Positions 21,346 to 32,689 of a stretch of DNA of 64,000 bases are shown here, in pieces. The notes beneath the pieces were generated by a model. It did not search any database and was not told where the DNA came from. It saw only the letters and a list, made by a program, of their open reading frames with translations. The DNA is from Timema cristinae. Lineage: Eukaryota > Arthropoda > Insecta > Phasmatodea > Timematidae. A program made the translations under genes and the position numbers. The stretch lies in assembly GCA_039000515.1 (NCBI GenBank), contig JBCFYV010011135.1, forward strand, positions 31,277,876 to 31,341,875. The letters run 5' to 3'. Numbering within the stretch: the first letter of the stretch is position 1; the number at the start of each line of letters is the position of its first letter.

Positions 21346-22500
21346 GTCATTTGTCCCAAGCAAATACTACTTTTTTTTTTTTTTTTTTTGCTCGTTCGTG
21401 TTCGTGTCGCCGGCACAGTCTTAGTCCCTTGCTGTTCCCATGGCCAAAAAGATATGATTATTGTGCTCCACCTCTCGAAATGAAAGAGACGGGTACATGT
21501 TTGGTATTGAAGGAATAAATAAAGCTTTCTAAATAGAACATACTTTGATGTTAATTGTGACATTTTAACTAATTGCTTTTTATTTTAGATATACGTATAT
21601 TTTTAGACTATATATATATATATATATATTTGTACATTCCGTTTACCTTGAAAGGTATGTCAGCTGTCTTACCTTTATCGATTATAATATAGAAGCTGGA
21701 CATAAAAACGGAAACAAAAGTTTGGGGAAAAGGTACATTTCATCCAGAATAAAAGGGTGCCCAACCGACTCCAAACTGTTATAACTAAAGTATGTTCACC
21801 ATAAATTTGAACCTAAATGACAGTTGAAAAATCATATGTGTAGGTTTTGAGTTGTTAACACATTTACAAGATCACTGTTTTTTTTAATAAATTATCAGTT
21901 TTTTTAATTACTCGTTATATTTTACATTTAAAATAAAGTAAACTTAAGTTTTTCTCATACTATTTCATTACTAGTGATAATTTATTTTTACACAACTCTA
22001 AACAATATTTTAAACATAATTAAATGAACTTATTCTTCGTTTTGGACCGTTATTGATTTTGTGTAATATATTGGATACATCAATCCATTGCGTGAGTGCA
22101 CCATTGTAAAGAGCTTGTTGGCGTAGTGATCAATTACACGGTTCAAATTCGTTGGTCACCATTTTGAAACTATATTCGTTACACCTGTTAAGAAAGTGCT
22201 GTAAATAGATAATTAAAAAAAAAAATTGAATAAAACGACAAATAAATTTTGTGTCCGGCCTCAAATAAATATATAAATAATATTGGTCTGAATTACTGTA
22301 ACATTCATACAATACCATATGTTTTCATTACAGTTATCCGAAGTGACAGGTGTCAGCTGTTGGAGTAGGGATACATCAGGGACTATTTCTAGTAACTTTT
22401 TGAGCCGTCATCCAAGTTAACTCGGAATGTACTCTATTGCGTTCCGAACTGACCTGAACATTCGACACGAACAAAGGCTGTATCGTTTCATCCTGTAGAT
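21346..22500. other. No recognisable gene
   Basis: AT-rich unique DNA with a T run (21371-21388) and a short AT microsatellite (21609-21629). Confidence 0.6.
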
Positions 22501-22720
22501 GTTCTACCATGGATGGCCATGGCCTTAGAGCGCTTGCGCGGTGATTTTGTCAGTTTTCCCGCCAACAGGGGCCGGTAACGTCTTCCCCCCTCAACCGTGA
22601 GACAGACTCGACCGGGAGCTCGCGGCGGAGGCGACTTTACAAACAAACGTTCGTGACCCGACGGGCGAAACGGTCACTTTCGGTCCGACTAGAGCCCTGA
22701 TTGGTTAAAAATAAAGATAG
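22501..22720 (+). promoter_or_regulatory. CpG-rich island, candidate promoter
   Basis: Clearly GC- and CpG-richer than its surroundings. It holds gcgcttgcgc (NRF1-like, 22530), ttttcccgcc (E2F-type, 22554) and gattggtt (inverted CCAAT box, 22699). No adjacent exon is recognised on either strand. Confidence 0.35.
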
Positions 22721-22854
22721 ATAAAAAAACAAACACATCTTTCGTCGGGGCTACCGTATGATATCCGAACTTGTGGCCGTACCTAACCTCTAAAAGTACA
22801 ATAACCTGTTTCGTCAATACATTGTTGTCCGTTGGGCGGGCTATGTTTTTTTTT

Positions 22855-23255
22855 TTTAATTTAGCACGTCATTGGTTTCTGACTATATTTATTTTAAATT
22901 TAGGATGTTATGAGCTTATTATGACAAAAGTGTTATTTTGAATTTAGAACGTCACAAGTTTCAAACAAGATTATTATTATAAATTCAAAACTATTCATAA
23001 TTGTGAAAAGAATGTTATTTTAAATTTATAATACTACGAGTTTTCCACAAGATTGTTATTTTGAATTTAGAACGTTTCGAATAAAAAAAAAAGAGTTATT
23101 TTGAATTTAGAACGTTACAAGTATCAGAAAAGATTGTTTTTTTTTTATAAATTTAGAACGTTTCGAAATTCTGAAAATATTGTTATTTTAAATTTAGAAC
23201 GTTAAAGAGTTTCCAACAAAATTGTTATTTTAAATTATATATCGTTCTTAGCTTT
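22855..23255 (+). repeat. Degenerate ~55-60 bp tandem repeat
   Basis: The phrase ttattttgaatttagaacgt recurs with variation about seven times. Old and strongly diverged compared with the other arrays. Confidence 0.7.
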
Positions 23256-23823
23256 TGACAATTTCTTGAAATTTTTAATACTTCGAGTTTAATCACGTGG
23301 TTTGAATAAAAGTGAAATCTCCCGCCTCTTTTTTGTTTTACTTAATATAGATATAAAATTAATTAAAATCCGTGTTTATGAACGGACTAAAAATGTAACC
23401 ATATATTTAGTGTATTCTTTTTTTTAAAAGAAACATCTAAACAAGTGAACCAATTTGAAACCAAAAGTTTTTTTTGTAAACCCAAAGAAGATGTAATATT
23501 CTAAGGTATGAACTTTTTGAACTGAATCTTTTTCTTTTAGTCCTATACAAAGGAATAAAGTGAGTAACAATATTTTTTAATATGTGTTTACAACTATCTT
23601 ATTGATCCAACTCATTTTTCTGTGTTTTTTTCTATAAAAAAACGAGGTAATTAAAGGTCATGGAAGTCACGAAATTATATTTTTATTAATGAAAATTTAA
23701 TAAATTATGAATAATGAATATTGTGAGGCAATATTGACTTACTCTTAAAAAATAATATTTTTAATGTTTTAGTTTACGTATTAAATTATTTTCCCACTAT
23801 TATATTATTTAGAAATAAGAAAA
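23256..23823. other. No recognisable feature
   Basis: AT-rich unique sequence. Confidence 0.6.
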
Positions 23824-23940
23824 TAACCGGTCGCGTGATAGAGTGGTCAACGTTACTGGCCGTCTAACTAGGGGTCCCGAGTTCGATTTCCGGTTGGCAT
23901 TAAGCTAATTTTTCCGAAAGATAAATTTTCCCTGAGGTCA
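23824..23940 (+). mobile_element. tRNA-like SINE head (SINE-D) leading into SatG
   Basis: gataGAGTGGTCAACG resembles an A box and gagttcgatttccgg a B box. Downstream ttttccgaaagataaatttt resembles the SINE-D body at 41133. Within 60 bp the sequence becomes the SatG repeat without a break. Confidence 0.55.
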
Positions 23941-24842
23941 AACTTATCTGACAGTTATAAATGTTATTACAGTCCAATGTTCATAGAAAGAACCTTATCT
24001 GACAGCTAGAACAGTTACTACAGTCCAATGTTAATAGGAAGAACCTTATCTGACAGCTAGAACAGTTACTACAGTCCAATGTTAATAGGAAGAACCTTAT
24101 CTGACAGCTAGAACAGTTACTACAGTCCAATGTTCGTAGGAAGAACCTTATCTGACAGCTAGAACAGTTACTACAGTCCAATGTTCATATGAAGAACCTT
24201 ATCTGACAGTTAGAACAGTTACTACAGTCCAATGTTCATAGGAAGAACCTTATCTGACAGCTAGAACAGTTACTACAGTCCAATGATCATAGGAAGAACC
24301 TTATCTGACAGCTAGAAAAGTTACTACAGTCCAATGTTCATAGGAAGAACCTTATCTGAAGCTAGAACAGTTACTACAGTCCAATGTTCATAGGAAGAAC
24401 CTTATCTGACAGCTAGAACAGTTACTACAGTCCAATGTTCATAGGAAGAACCTTATCTGACAGTTTGAACAGTTACTACAGTCCAATGTTCATAGGAAGA
24501 ACCTTATCTGACACTAGAACAGTTACTACAGCCCAAATGTTCACTAGGAAGAACCTTATCTGACAGCTAGAACAGTACTACAGTCCAATGTTCATAGGAA
24601 GAACCTTATCTGACAGCTAGAACAGTTACTACAGTCCAATGTTACATAGGAAGAACCTTATCTGACAGCTAAACAGTTACTACAGTCCAATGTTCATAGG
24701 AAGAACCTTATCTGACAGCTAGAACAGTTACTACAGTCCAATGTTCTAGGAAGAACCTTATCTGACAGCTAGAACAGTTACTACAGTCCAATGTTCATAG
24801 GAAGAACCTTATCTGACAGCTATAACAGTTACTACAGTCCTA
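23941..24842 (+). repeat. SatG array, 51-bp unit, locus 1
   Basis: About 17.7 units of tccaatgttcataggaagaa plus ccttatctgacagctagaac plus agttactacag; for example acagtccaat at 24071 and 24122. Units are over 90% alike, with single-base losses concentrated near 24350-24750. Confidence 0.98.
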
Positions 24843-25079
24843 TAAAAATAACACTAATACAATATGTATGAAAGCAACGCTATAAAGTTAGGTTTGTATG
24901 GAATGTGAAGCTTAGGGGTTGAATGATTCGAGTTACGGAAATCAACCGCAATTGAGTAATATAATATCATTATTAGCGTTTATTTCGTCCATCTTGATGT
25001 GTTTTTACTATTGGCAGCGTCATAAACCCACAACCGAGTCTTCGGTGCCTGTAATAGCTCTTCGTAGCCGATTATATTC
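24843..25079. other. No recognisable feature
   Basis: Unique AT-rich sequence. Confidence 0.5.
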
Positions 25080-25190
25080 ACACGTCTATCACAGATTCTG
25101 CCTTGGACAAGGGACGATCCCTGCAGAGCTCTGTGGTAGATATTGTCGTGCAAAGCTAATAAAGGTCCCGTGTTCGATTCTCGTGTCATT
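25080..25190 (+). mobile_element. tRNA-like sequence, possible SINE head
   Basis: ctctgtggtagatattg (A-box like) and cgtgttcgattctcg (B box) are spaced as in a tRNA, but no stems close properly. Confidence 0.3.
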
Positions 25191-25519
25191 TTCCAATGCA
25201 CTCGAACTAACAGAATAGAAATAATGTTATCAATTTTGGCAAAATGTTTTTTTTTTATCTTGTATAGGCCCGTTTCAATGAAAATTGAGCTATATTTTTG
25301 CCGTTTCTTTATCAGTGATTTTAGAGAGATTGTCTCCCGAAATGACTTAAGGTGTGGTTGTAGGGAAAGCGGGAAAAAAAGTGTTTTTTATAGTTTTTAT
25401 AGGAAAACTTTTTTTGGACAAAATAAATCAAATATTTCTCTACCAGGTGATATCAACATTTGTTGGATATCTGTCAAGGGTGTCCTGGAATTTAATTACA
25501 ACTTTTTCTCTTCATTTAA

Positions 25520-25831
25520 TTTTTATTTATTTATTTGTAGTATTTAACGTGCTCTTTATGAACCGACTGGTTATAACTGTACAGAGGAATGTCTATGAGC
25601 AAGAGTGAAAGAGCCTACCAATTTTACTGACAGATCTATTTTCACATATATTTCAGGGTTATTTTACACGCCACCATCTGACATGGGGACCAACAGATAT
25701 ACTTTCCCCTACGAAGAAAGTGTGTTACCAATATTTATCGATCAAGAAAAATTTGTTGACCCCAATTGGTTTTGAACCCGCGAACATTAAGCCGTGATAT
25801 GAGCACTTTACCCTAAGACCACCGAGGTAGA
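25520..25831 (-). mobile_element. SINE-F, full length
   Basis: Reverse orientation: AAAT-type tail at left (attttt then atttatttattt), body, and tRNA-like head at right (ctaagaccaccgaggtag; B box gttttgaacccgcg). Flanked by cttcatttaa at 25510-25519 and 25832-25841, an exact 10-bp duplication inside FB1. Confidence 0.85.
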
Positions 25832-25954
25832 CTTCATTTAAAAAAGTTTCTCATTTAATTTCATATCACCAGGTGGATAAAATTAAACTATATGTTTGTA
25901 GTGGAGAAATATTTGATATATTTTGACCGAAAAAAAAAGTTTTAATATGAAAAC

Positions 25955-26220
25955 TGACCCGCCTCGGTGGCGTAGTTGGCTAACGCGCTATTCGTGTTGA
26001 GCTAGACTGCTGAGGACAGGCGGGGAGATCAAGGTTCGAATCTCAGTCGGGTGAACTGGGGGGGTGGGTGTTCCTAAATGGTTTTCCACTCTCCCTACAC
26101 GCAAATGCGGGTTCACTTCATCTCAATTCAACCTTCCCAATTCTTAATCCATTAGCGTAATTAGTACTTAAAGCGTATAACCCGAACGGGTAGTAAGACG
26201 CGGTGCTAAATATAATATAA
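25955..26220 (+). mobile_element. SINE-B, full length, inside FB1
   Basis: Head gcctcggtggcgtagttggc, B box aaggttcgaatctc, body, shared tail cccgaacgggtagtaagacg. Flanked by atatgaaaac at 25945-25954 and 26221-26230, an exact 10-bp duplication. Confidence 0.92.
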
Positions 26221-26374
26221 ATATGAAAACGGCAAAAACACTGGCCTTTTCTCGCGTCGCCTACAACCCCACCTTAAGCCCTGTACCATTCTAGGGAACA
26301 AACGACTCCATTGGTCCTTGAAATTTGAAGAGAACACGGGTTTAAATCACAGTAAGACTTTTATCCTTGTAAAG

Positions 26375-26639
26375 GTGACCTGGTGATCTAGGGGTAAGGT
26401 GTCGGACTTCTGTGCTGGGGGTCCGGGGTTCAATCCTCGGTCCCGGCACAGATTTATCTGATTTCCAAACCCTTCCTTCACCTCTGACAAGACATCTTGT
26501 GAATGTGGGGAATGCCAGGCCTCCACCGTGGTTCGGATTCTACGTTAAACTGTAGGTCCTCCATCTCATCTCACAATCACCCTACCATTACACATTAGCG
26601 TAAGTGCGTACAACCCGAACGGGTAGTAAGACGCGGTGC

Positions 26640-26671
<32 letters not shown>

Positions 26672-26672
26672 T
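26375..26672 (+). mobile_element. SINE-A, full length (reference copy)
   Basis: Head ggtgacctggtgatctaggg with A-box-like taggggtaagg and B box ggggttcaatcctc, then the body and tail gaacgggtagtaagacgcgg ending in about ten TAA units. This is the cleanest copy in the window, short subtype. Confidence 0.92.
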
Positions 26673-26772
26673 CTGACATGTTTGATCTTGGCCTTGAAAT
26701 TGACGACTATAAAGATTAGGGCCGGAATGTTTATAATGTGTTATATTTTTATTCCGAGCTACGATTCAATGT

Positions 26773-27009
26773 TACCCGCTTCAGTGGTTACATGGTCTAA
26801 TACGTCATTCTCACCTGTTGATGACGAGAAGATTGGGGTTCGAACTTTGGTCGGTTACACTGAGGGCTGTTTTTAATAAATGTTTTCCCACTCTCCTTCC
26901 ATGCAAATGCGGGTATAATACCTTAAATACTCCCTTACTCATCCCTACCTTATTAGAGTAATTATCATAATATATGTGTATAGCCTGACCAGGTATTAAG
27001 ATGAGGTGA

Positions 27010-27048
<39 letters not shown>

Positions 27049-27050
27049 AT
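26773..27050 (+). mobile_element. SINE-C with (AAAT)n tail
   Basis: Head cttcagtggttacatggtct, B box gggttcgaactttgg, body gcaaatgcgggtata. The shared tail is decayed and replaced by about ten AAAT units. Confidence 0.8.
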
Positions 27051-27141
27051 GTTGAATAGGTAAATAGCCTAATTTATGATAAATACGTATAGACCCAAGA
27101 TTTTGATAAATAAAAAGTTTTTTCATCCTAACATCTTACAA

Positions 27142-27358
27142 CGCATATATGATAATGACTCTAACGGGATAGGAATGAGGAATAAAGCATTTTAGAGGTA
27201 ATCTACCAGCATTTGCGTGGAATGAGAGTGGAAAACCATATAGGAAGAAATAACTTTAATAAACCCAACTGGTATTCGAACCCTGATCTCCCCTTCATAA
27301 GCAGACCAGTCTAACACGTCAGTGACGTCTTAGACCATGCGGCCACCTAAAGCGGGTT
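27142..27358 (-). mobile_element. SINE-C, reverse, tail lost
   Basis: Body agcatttgcgtggaatgag, B box tattcgaaccctgatc, head ccatgcggccacctaaagcg. The 3' shared tail is missing. Confidence 0.75.
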
Positions 27359-27704
27359 AACAAAAAAATAACAATTCTACATTTCACAGAATGATATTAA
27401 AATTTACTAATGTGTTGTGTTTTAACAAATAATGGTTTTTATTTAGTACATTTTTTTTCTGGCAAAGCTATATTATATTTAAAATATTTATCTCTGTAAC
27501 ATAACATAGTTATAATTTAAAAATATACTTAAACATTCTAGTGTATTGTTGTGATAATTTGTTGGGAAATTTTCAAATTAATATCCGACAATTTATTTAA
27601 AAACATAAACATTCTAGCCTTAGTAATGTATGCATGACACTTTGTGGTGTAAGTTATAACTTAACTCCGGGCTTGACTCATAAATAACTTTTATCACATA
27701 CACT

Positions 27705-27746
<42 letters not shown>

Positions 27747-27908
27747 TGTGGATCTATGATGACATATCCTTTGTGTTTATCTTCAGTTAAATAGTTTTAT
27801 ATGCATCGTTTGTTTCGTTAGGGATTACAAACTTTAACTTGTATAATTTTCAAGTTTAGTTATGTGTAATCCTTAACTCATTAGTATTAATAATACTAAT
27901 ATGTGTTC
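27359..27908. other. AT-rich, one ATT microsatellite
   Basis: About twelve ATT units lie at 27709-27745. Otherwise nothing is recognised. Confidence 0.6.
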
Positions 27909-27911
27909 GTC

Positions 27912-29012
27912 ATATTTCCCAGCTATTACAACTCTTGGTGTTAGTGTTGCTGTTCTAGGTAAAGTTAGTTAGTAAGTCTATATCCCTGTGTTGGTCCTGT
28001 TACCCAGATATTACAACTCCTGGTGCTAGTGTTGGTGTCCTAGGTTAAGTTAGTTTGTAAGTCTATATCCCTGTGTTGGTCCTGTTACCCAGATATTACA
28101 ACTCCTGGTGCTAGTGTTGCTGTCCTAGGTTAAGATAGTTTGTAAGTCTATATCCCTGTGTTGGTCCTGTTACCCAGATATTACAACTCCTGGTGCTAGT
28201 GTTGCAGTCCTAGGTTAAGTTAGTTTGTAAGTTTATATCCCTGTGTTGGTCCTGTTACCCAGATATTACAACTCCTGGTGCTAGTGTTGGTGTCCTAGGT
28301 TAAGTTAGTTTGTAAGTCTATATCCCTGTGTTGGTCCTGTTACCCAGATATTACAACTCCTGGTGCTAGTGTTGCTGTCCTAGGTTAAGATAGTTTGTAA
28401 GTCTATATCCCTGTGTTGGTCCTGTTACCCAGATATTACAACTCCTGGTGCTAGTGTTGCAGTCCTAGGTTAAGTTAGTTTGTAAGTTTATATCCCTGTG
28501 TTGGTCCTGTTACCCAGATATTACAACTCCTGGTGCTAGTGTTGCTGTCCTAGGTTAAGTTAGTTTGTAAGTCTATATCCCTGTGTTGGTCCTGTTACCC
28601 AGATATTACAACTCCTGGTGCTAGTGTTGCAGTCCTAGGTTAAGTTAGTTTGTAAGTTTATATCCCTGTGTTGGTCCTGTTACCCAGATATTACAACTCC
28701 TGGTGCTAGTGTTGGTGTCCTAGGTTAAGTTAGTTTGTAAGTCTATATCCCTGTGTTCGTCCTGTTACCCAGATATTACAACTCCTGGTGCTAGTGTTGC
28801 TGTCCTGGGTTAAGTTAGTTTGTAAGTCTATATCCCTGTGTTGGTCCTGTTACCCAGATATTCCAACTCCTGGTGCTAGTGTTGCAGTCCTAGGTTAAGT
28901 TAGTTTGTAAGTCTATATCCCTGTGTTGGTCCTGTTACCCAGATATTATAACTCCTGGTGCTAGTGTTGCTGTCCTAGGTTAAGCTAGTTTGTAAGTCTA
29001 TATCCCTGTATA
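27912..29012 (+). repeat. SatH array, 85-bp unit, with trimer higher-order pattern
   Basis: About 13 units with tacccagatattacaactcc and ttaagttagtttgtaagtc; step 85 bp (28001, 28086). Three unit variants (ggtgtcc; ctgtcc with aagatag; cagtcc with gttta) appear in the same order at units 2-4 and 5-7 and approximately at 10-12, a 255-bp higher-order period. Confidence 0.97.
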
Positions 29013-29274
29013 TGAGACGTCCTTGAAAAGTATTTTCTTTCTTCCGTTTGTACAATAACGAAAGATAATATTAATTTATTATCTTTTTACTAACAACTAC
29101 GATAAATTTAATTGTTACCATTATCGGTAAAGTTGTTTCACTCTAAAGTTTTAATACGTGTTTAAATATAAACCTGTTATTTTATCTCCTTCAGTATTTC
29201 AATGTTGGCCATTATCACATAATAATACCTACATCGATGGTCACTTTGACTTGGGCGTCATACCTTTTATTATC

Positions 29275-29575
29275 TTTTTTTTTAGACCAAATCTGCGGTT
29301 TAGTGGCCAGCCCACAATCGAGCTATATCGACCGAACGCCAACCGTCTGTTGCGAAGATAGTGCCAATATTAGTTGGTAAAGGGTGTCGTGTGGTCAGCC
29401 CAACAACACCTTACAGTCGTTAATCTAAATTTTTAGACCATAACTACTACTATTTTACTAAATTCGTAATTTGTAATTATTTTTTTTTGTTACAGACCCA
29501 CTGCTTGGGATTGAACCCTGTACCTCTGTATCTGTAATGAGGAGCTCGGACCACTAAATCACAGAGGTTGTCACA
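29275..29575 (-). mobile_element. SINE-E copy (head and body)
   Basis: The reverse strand has head ctctgtgatttagtggtc and B box gggttcaatcccaag near 29575-29497, then a T/A-rich link and a body with gggctgaccacacgacacc. The body is shared with 17738 and 47818. Confidence 0.6.
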
Positions 29576-29768
29576 TAAGCAAACACATATATCATTCAAA
29601 TTCTATGTAACATTTAATTTTTAATTTTATAACTATTATAATAGATAATTTTTAATTTTAAAATTTTAGTTCTATCTTAATTTTACTATCAGTGACGATC
29701 ACAAATAAAAAAAATACAGGACCTTTTTTAAAAAAAAAACTTTTCAAACACAATCCCAGTAAACAAAG

Positions 29769-30069
29769 ATTATTATTATTTATGTTATTAGCACCGCGTC
29801 TTACTACCCGTTCAGGTTATACGCACTTATGCTAATGTGTAATGGTAGGGTGATTGTGAGATGAAATGGAGGACCTACAGTTTAACGTGGGATCCGAACC
29901 ACGGTGGAGGCCTGGCATTCCACACACTCACAAGTTGTGATTAATACACGTCTTGTCAGAGGTGAAGGAAGGGTTTGGCAATCAGATAAATCTGTGCCGG
30001 GACCGAGGTTTGAACCCCGGACCCCCAGAACAGAAGTCCGACACCTTACCCCTAGACCACCAGGTCACC
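29769..30069 (-). mobile_element. SINE-A copy (long subtype)
   Basis: ATT tail, cgcgtcttactacccgttc, body and head accaccaggtcaccc. The insert ttgtgattaatacacg marks the long subtype. Confidence 0.9.
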
Positions 30070-30433
30070 CAACAATTAACAATTAACTTTCTTAACTAGT
30101 TAAAAAAAACACAGAGAAACCACGAAAAATAAATAAATAAATCTTAAGTAATTAAAAATTAAACGAATTATAAAATATGTCTGTTCAAACAAAACAAATA
30201 AGAATCTACTTTTACATTTTCCTCGGTGGTCCCATAAATACTTCTCGTCTGAGCCAGCGAGGCGGGCGCAAAGTTGACACAAATCCCCGCGTGGAGCGCG
30301 CTATTAGCGATAAGAAGGAAGGAATGTTTGTTTATCTTATTGCCCCAGGCATTCACTTACGTGCAATGTCTGAGGAGAAAGTCGCTCCTTGCTCAGACAA
30401 TGTTCATCACGTGACATGTCGCTGAGTGATGGA

Positions 30434-30478
30434 TATACAGTAGCTCCATGGCTTCTTTGGTGCTGACTGACAGCTTTG
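30434..30478 (-). repeat. Inverted partial SatI unit
   Basis: tacagtagctccatggcttc and ttggtgctgactgacagct are the reverse complement of SatI. This lone unit faces the array at 30720, so the two can pair. Confidence 0.8.
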
Positions 30479-30582
30479 AAAAGTTACCAGACCAAATTAT
30501 GTATCCCTACGCCGAATCAAAGGATCTGCAAAAACATGTGTTTAGCATTTGTCACTTCTGACTGTCAAAATTTAGGTATGCT

Positions 30583-30613
30583 ATTTTCTCCAACCCCTAG
30601 GGTTGGAGAAAAT
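30583..30613. repeat. Perfect 13-bp hairpin
   Basis: Arms attttctccaacc and ggttggagaaaat flank a 5-base loop. A T-rich stretch follows 20 bases later. Confidence 0.85.
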
Positions 30614-30713
30614 TATTATTTAAATAACGTTTTTTTTATATTTAATATATGTATGTAAATAGAGATTAAGTAGGAAAAAATAAAATACTAATGAAAGAAA
30701 TTTAAGTATATAC

Positions 30714-31077
30714 ATAAATGTTGACTGTCAGCTGTGAGCTGTCAGTCAGAACCAAAGAAGCCATGGGGCTACTGTATATACCCAAATGTTTACCATCATA
30801 AGTCAGCTGTGAGCTGTCAGTCAGAACCAAAGAAGCCATAGGGCTACTGTATATACCCAAATGTTTACCATCATAAGGCAGCTGTGAGCTGTCAGTCAGA
30901 ACCAAAGAAGCCATAGGGCTACTGTATATACCCAAATGTTTACCATCATAAGTCAGCTGTGAGCTGTCAGTCAGCACCAAAGAAGCCATAGGGCTACTGT
31001 ATATACCCAAATGTTTACCATCATAAGTCAGCTGTGAGCTGTCAGTCAGCACCAAAGAAGCCATGGGGCTACTCTAG
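30714..31077 (+). repeat. SatI array, 75-bp unit
   Basis: About 4.7 units with ccaaatgtttaccatcataa, gtcagctgtgagctgtcagt and aagaagccat; step 75 bp. Because 75 is divisible by three, the reverse strand stays open as a 25-residue repeat; no flanking coding sequence supports a gene. Confidence 0.96.
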
Positions 31078-31254
31078 CTAGCAGTGAGGTTTTTAACAGC
31101 GTTTTTCAAATTTATGTAAGCGAGTTATGACAGAAAGAACGATAAATATAGAGTATAATTTTCATAGGAAAGATCTTACATAAAGTTCAAACACAATTGT
31201 TTACTCTCTTCAGACACTTGGAGGGAAAGTATTGTTATCATTATTTTTTATTAT

Positions 31255-31498
31255 TATTATTTAGCACCGCGTCTTACTACCCGTTCGGGCTACACGCTTA
31301 AGTACTAATTACACTAATTGATTAGGAATGTTGAATTAAAGGAAGTGAACCCGCATTTGCGTGGAGGGAGAGTGGAAAACCATTTAGGAAAAACCACCCC
31401 CAGTTCACCCGACCGAGATTCGAACCTCGATCTCCCCGTCCTCAGCAGTCGAGCTCAACACGACAAGCGCGTTAGCTAACTACGCCACCGAGGCGGGT
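31255..31498 (-). mobile_element. SINE-B copy
   Basis: Shared tail caccgcgtcttactacccg, body acccgcatttgcgtggaggg, B box gattcgaacctcgatc, head acgccaccgaggcgggt. Near-identical flanks tgttatcatta and tgtaatcatta suggest an 11-bp duplication. Confidence 0.9.
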
Positions 31499-31502
31499 GT
31501 AA

Positions 31503-31560
31503 TCATTAAGAAAGTCGTACTCGAAATTTTGATAACTGCCAACGTTTCATGACCCCTGAA
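31503..31560 (+). repeat. Dispersed repeat R2, copy 2
   Basis: Contains actcgaaattttgataac and acgtttcatgacccctgaaa, as at 15795. Confidence 0.5.
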
Positions 31561-31614
31561 ACCAAAATAGTGGTTTTGGCGATGCCCTCTGTCATTACTT
31601 CCGGTTAGAGGCGA

Positions 31615-31856
31615 AATTGTTCGGGTTATACGCCTATGTACTGATCATGCTAGCGGTATAGAGATTGGGAAGTTCTAATTGAGAGAAAGTGCACCCGTAC
31701 TTGCGTGAAAAGAGAGTGGAAAACAGTTTTGGAAAAAAAAAAACATCCTCAGTACAACCGACCGGGATCGAACTCCGATCTCCCAGTCTTCAGCCAGTCT
31801 AGTCCAGCACGAGACTAGCGCGTTAGACCACGCGGGCAACCTAATCGGGTTTTGGA
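31615..31856 (-). mobile_element. SINE-C-like copy
   Basis: Tail fragment gttcgggttatacgcc, body acccgtacttgcgtg, B-box region gggatcgaactccgatc, head ttagaccacgcgggcaacc. Diverged, somewhat intermediate between SINE-B and SINE-C. Confidence 0.75.
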
Positions 31857-31871
31857 AGTGTAAATGAGCCA

Positions 31872-32150
31872 TTGGCGCCCGTCTAGGTGGCGTAGTTAGC
31901 TAACGCGCTAGTTTCATGTTGAGCTAGACTGGTCGATGACGAGGAGATCAAGGTTCGAATCTCGGTCGGGTGAACTGGGGTGTTTTTTTTCTCCTTAAAC
32001 GGTTTTCCACTCTTCATCCACGCAAATTCGGGTTCATTTCTTCTAAATTCGACTTTGCCAACTCCTAATCCATTAGCGTTATTAGTACTTGAGCGTATAA
32101 ACCGAACGGGTAGTAAGACGCGATGCTAAATAAAAAAAATAAAAAACTAG
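31872..32150 (+). mobile_element. SINE-B copy
   Basis: Head ctaggtggcgtagttagct, B box aaggttcgaatctcgg, tail accgaacgggtagtaagac with an A-rich end. Confidence 0.88.
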
Positions 32151-32376
32151 TAATTATATAGATACAGCTTTTCCTGATTATAAAAAAAAAATGTTGAATT
32201 TCTTGGTCTGAAATTTGATCACCGCCCGAAATGAAATCCTGCCGTACGCCCCTAGGTGAGACTTACGCCTTTAACCGTATACCCATCGCATCGTTGCAGT
32301 CATATTCCACGACAGCTTCTGGGAGATCGCCAAATGTTCCGTTACTTGAAGTTTGAAGTTTACTGTGTAGAGCCAG

Positions 32377-32395
32377 CCCCCCCCCCCCCCCCCCC
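32377..32395 (+). repeat. Poly-C run (19)
   Basis: Nineteen consecutive C residues. Confidence 0.95.
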
Positions 32396-32620
32396 TTTTT
32401 CCCCGCAACCAACCAGAGACAAGGAGCCAAACTTAGAATCATAGGTTCTATGATTTTTCATTGACCTTATCTTTTTTTTTTCTGTATGTTATTTTACGCT
32501 GCGTCATTTGGAGTGACACATCTCTTGGTTGATATTGGTTAGCTCTGAACATTGCCTTATTTATACCGCTGCAGACACATGTATCAGTGGCTCGGGGTTA
32601 CAAACAAATGTTGGAGCGTT

Positions 32621-32625
<5 letters not shown>

Positions 32626-32652
<27 letters not shown>
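32626..32652 (+). repeat. (AT)n microsatellite
   Basis: About thirteen AT units. Confidence 0.95.
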
Positions 32653-32689
32653 TTTGAAAGTTTCCTTGATTATCTAAGAACTAGGGCTG

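Larger units (their letters stand above)
25346..26282 (+). mobile_element. FB1 foldback MITE, copy 2, with two nested SINEs
   Basis: The left end cttaaggtgtggttgtaggg and right end cctacaaccccaccttaag are inverted. Interior motifs match the other FB1 copies. Removing SINE-F (25520-25831) and SINE-B (25955-26220), each with its duplication, restores a roughly 360-bp hairpin. Confidence 0.85.

Noticed and set aside
30702..31064. 120-residue reverse frame of 25-residue repeats
   Set aside because: Same artefact from the 75-bp SatI unit.
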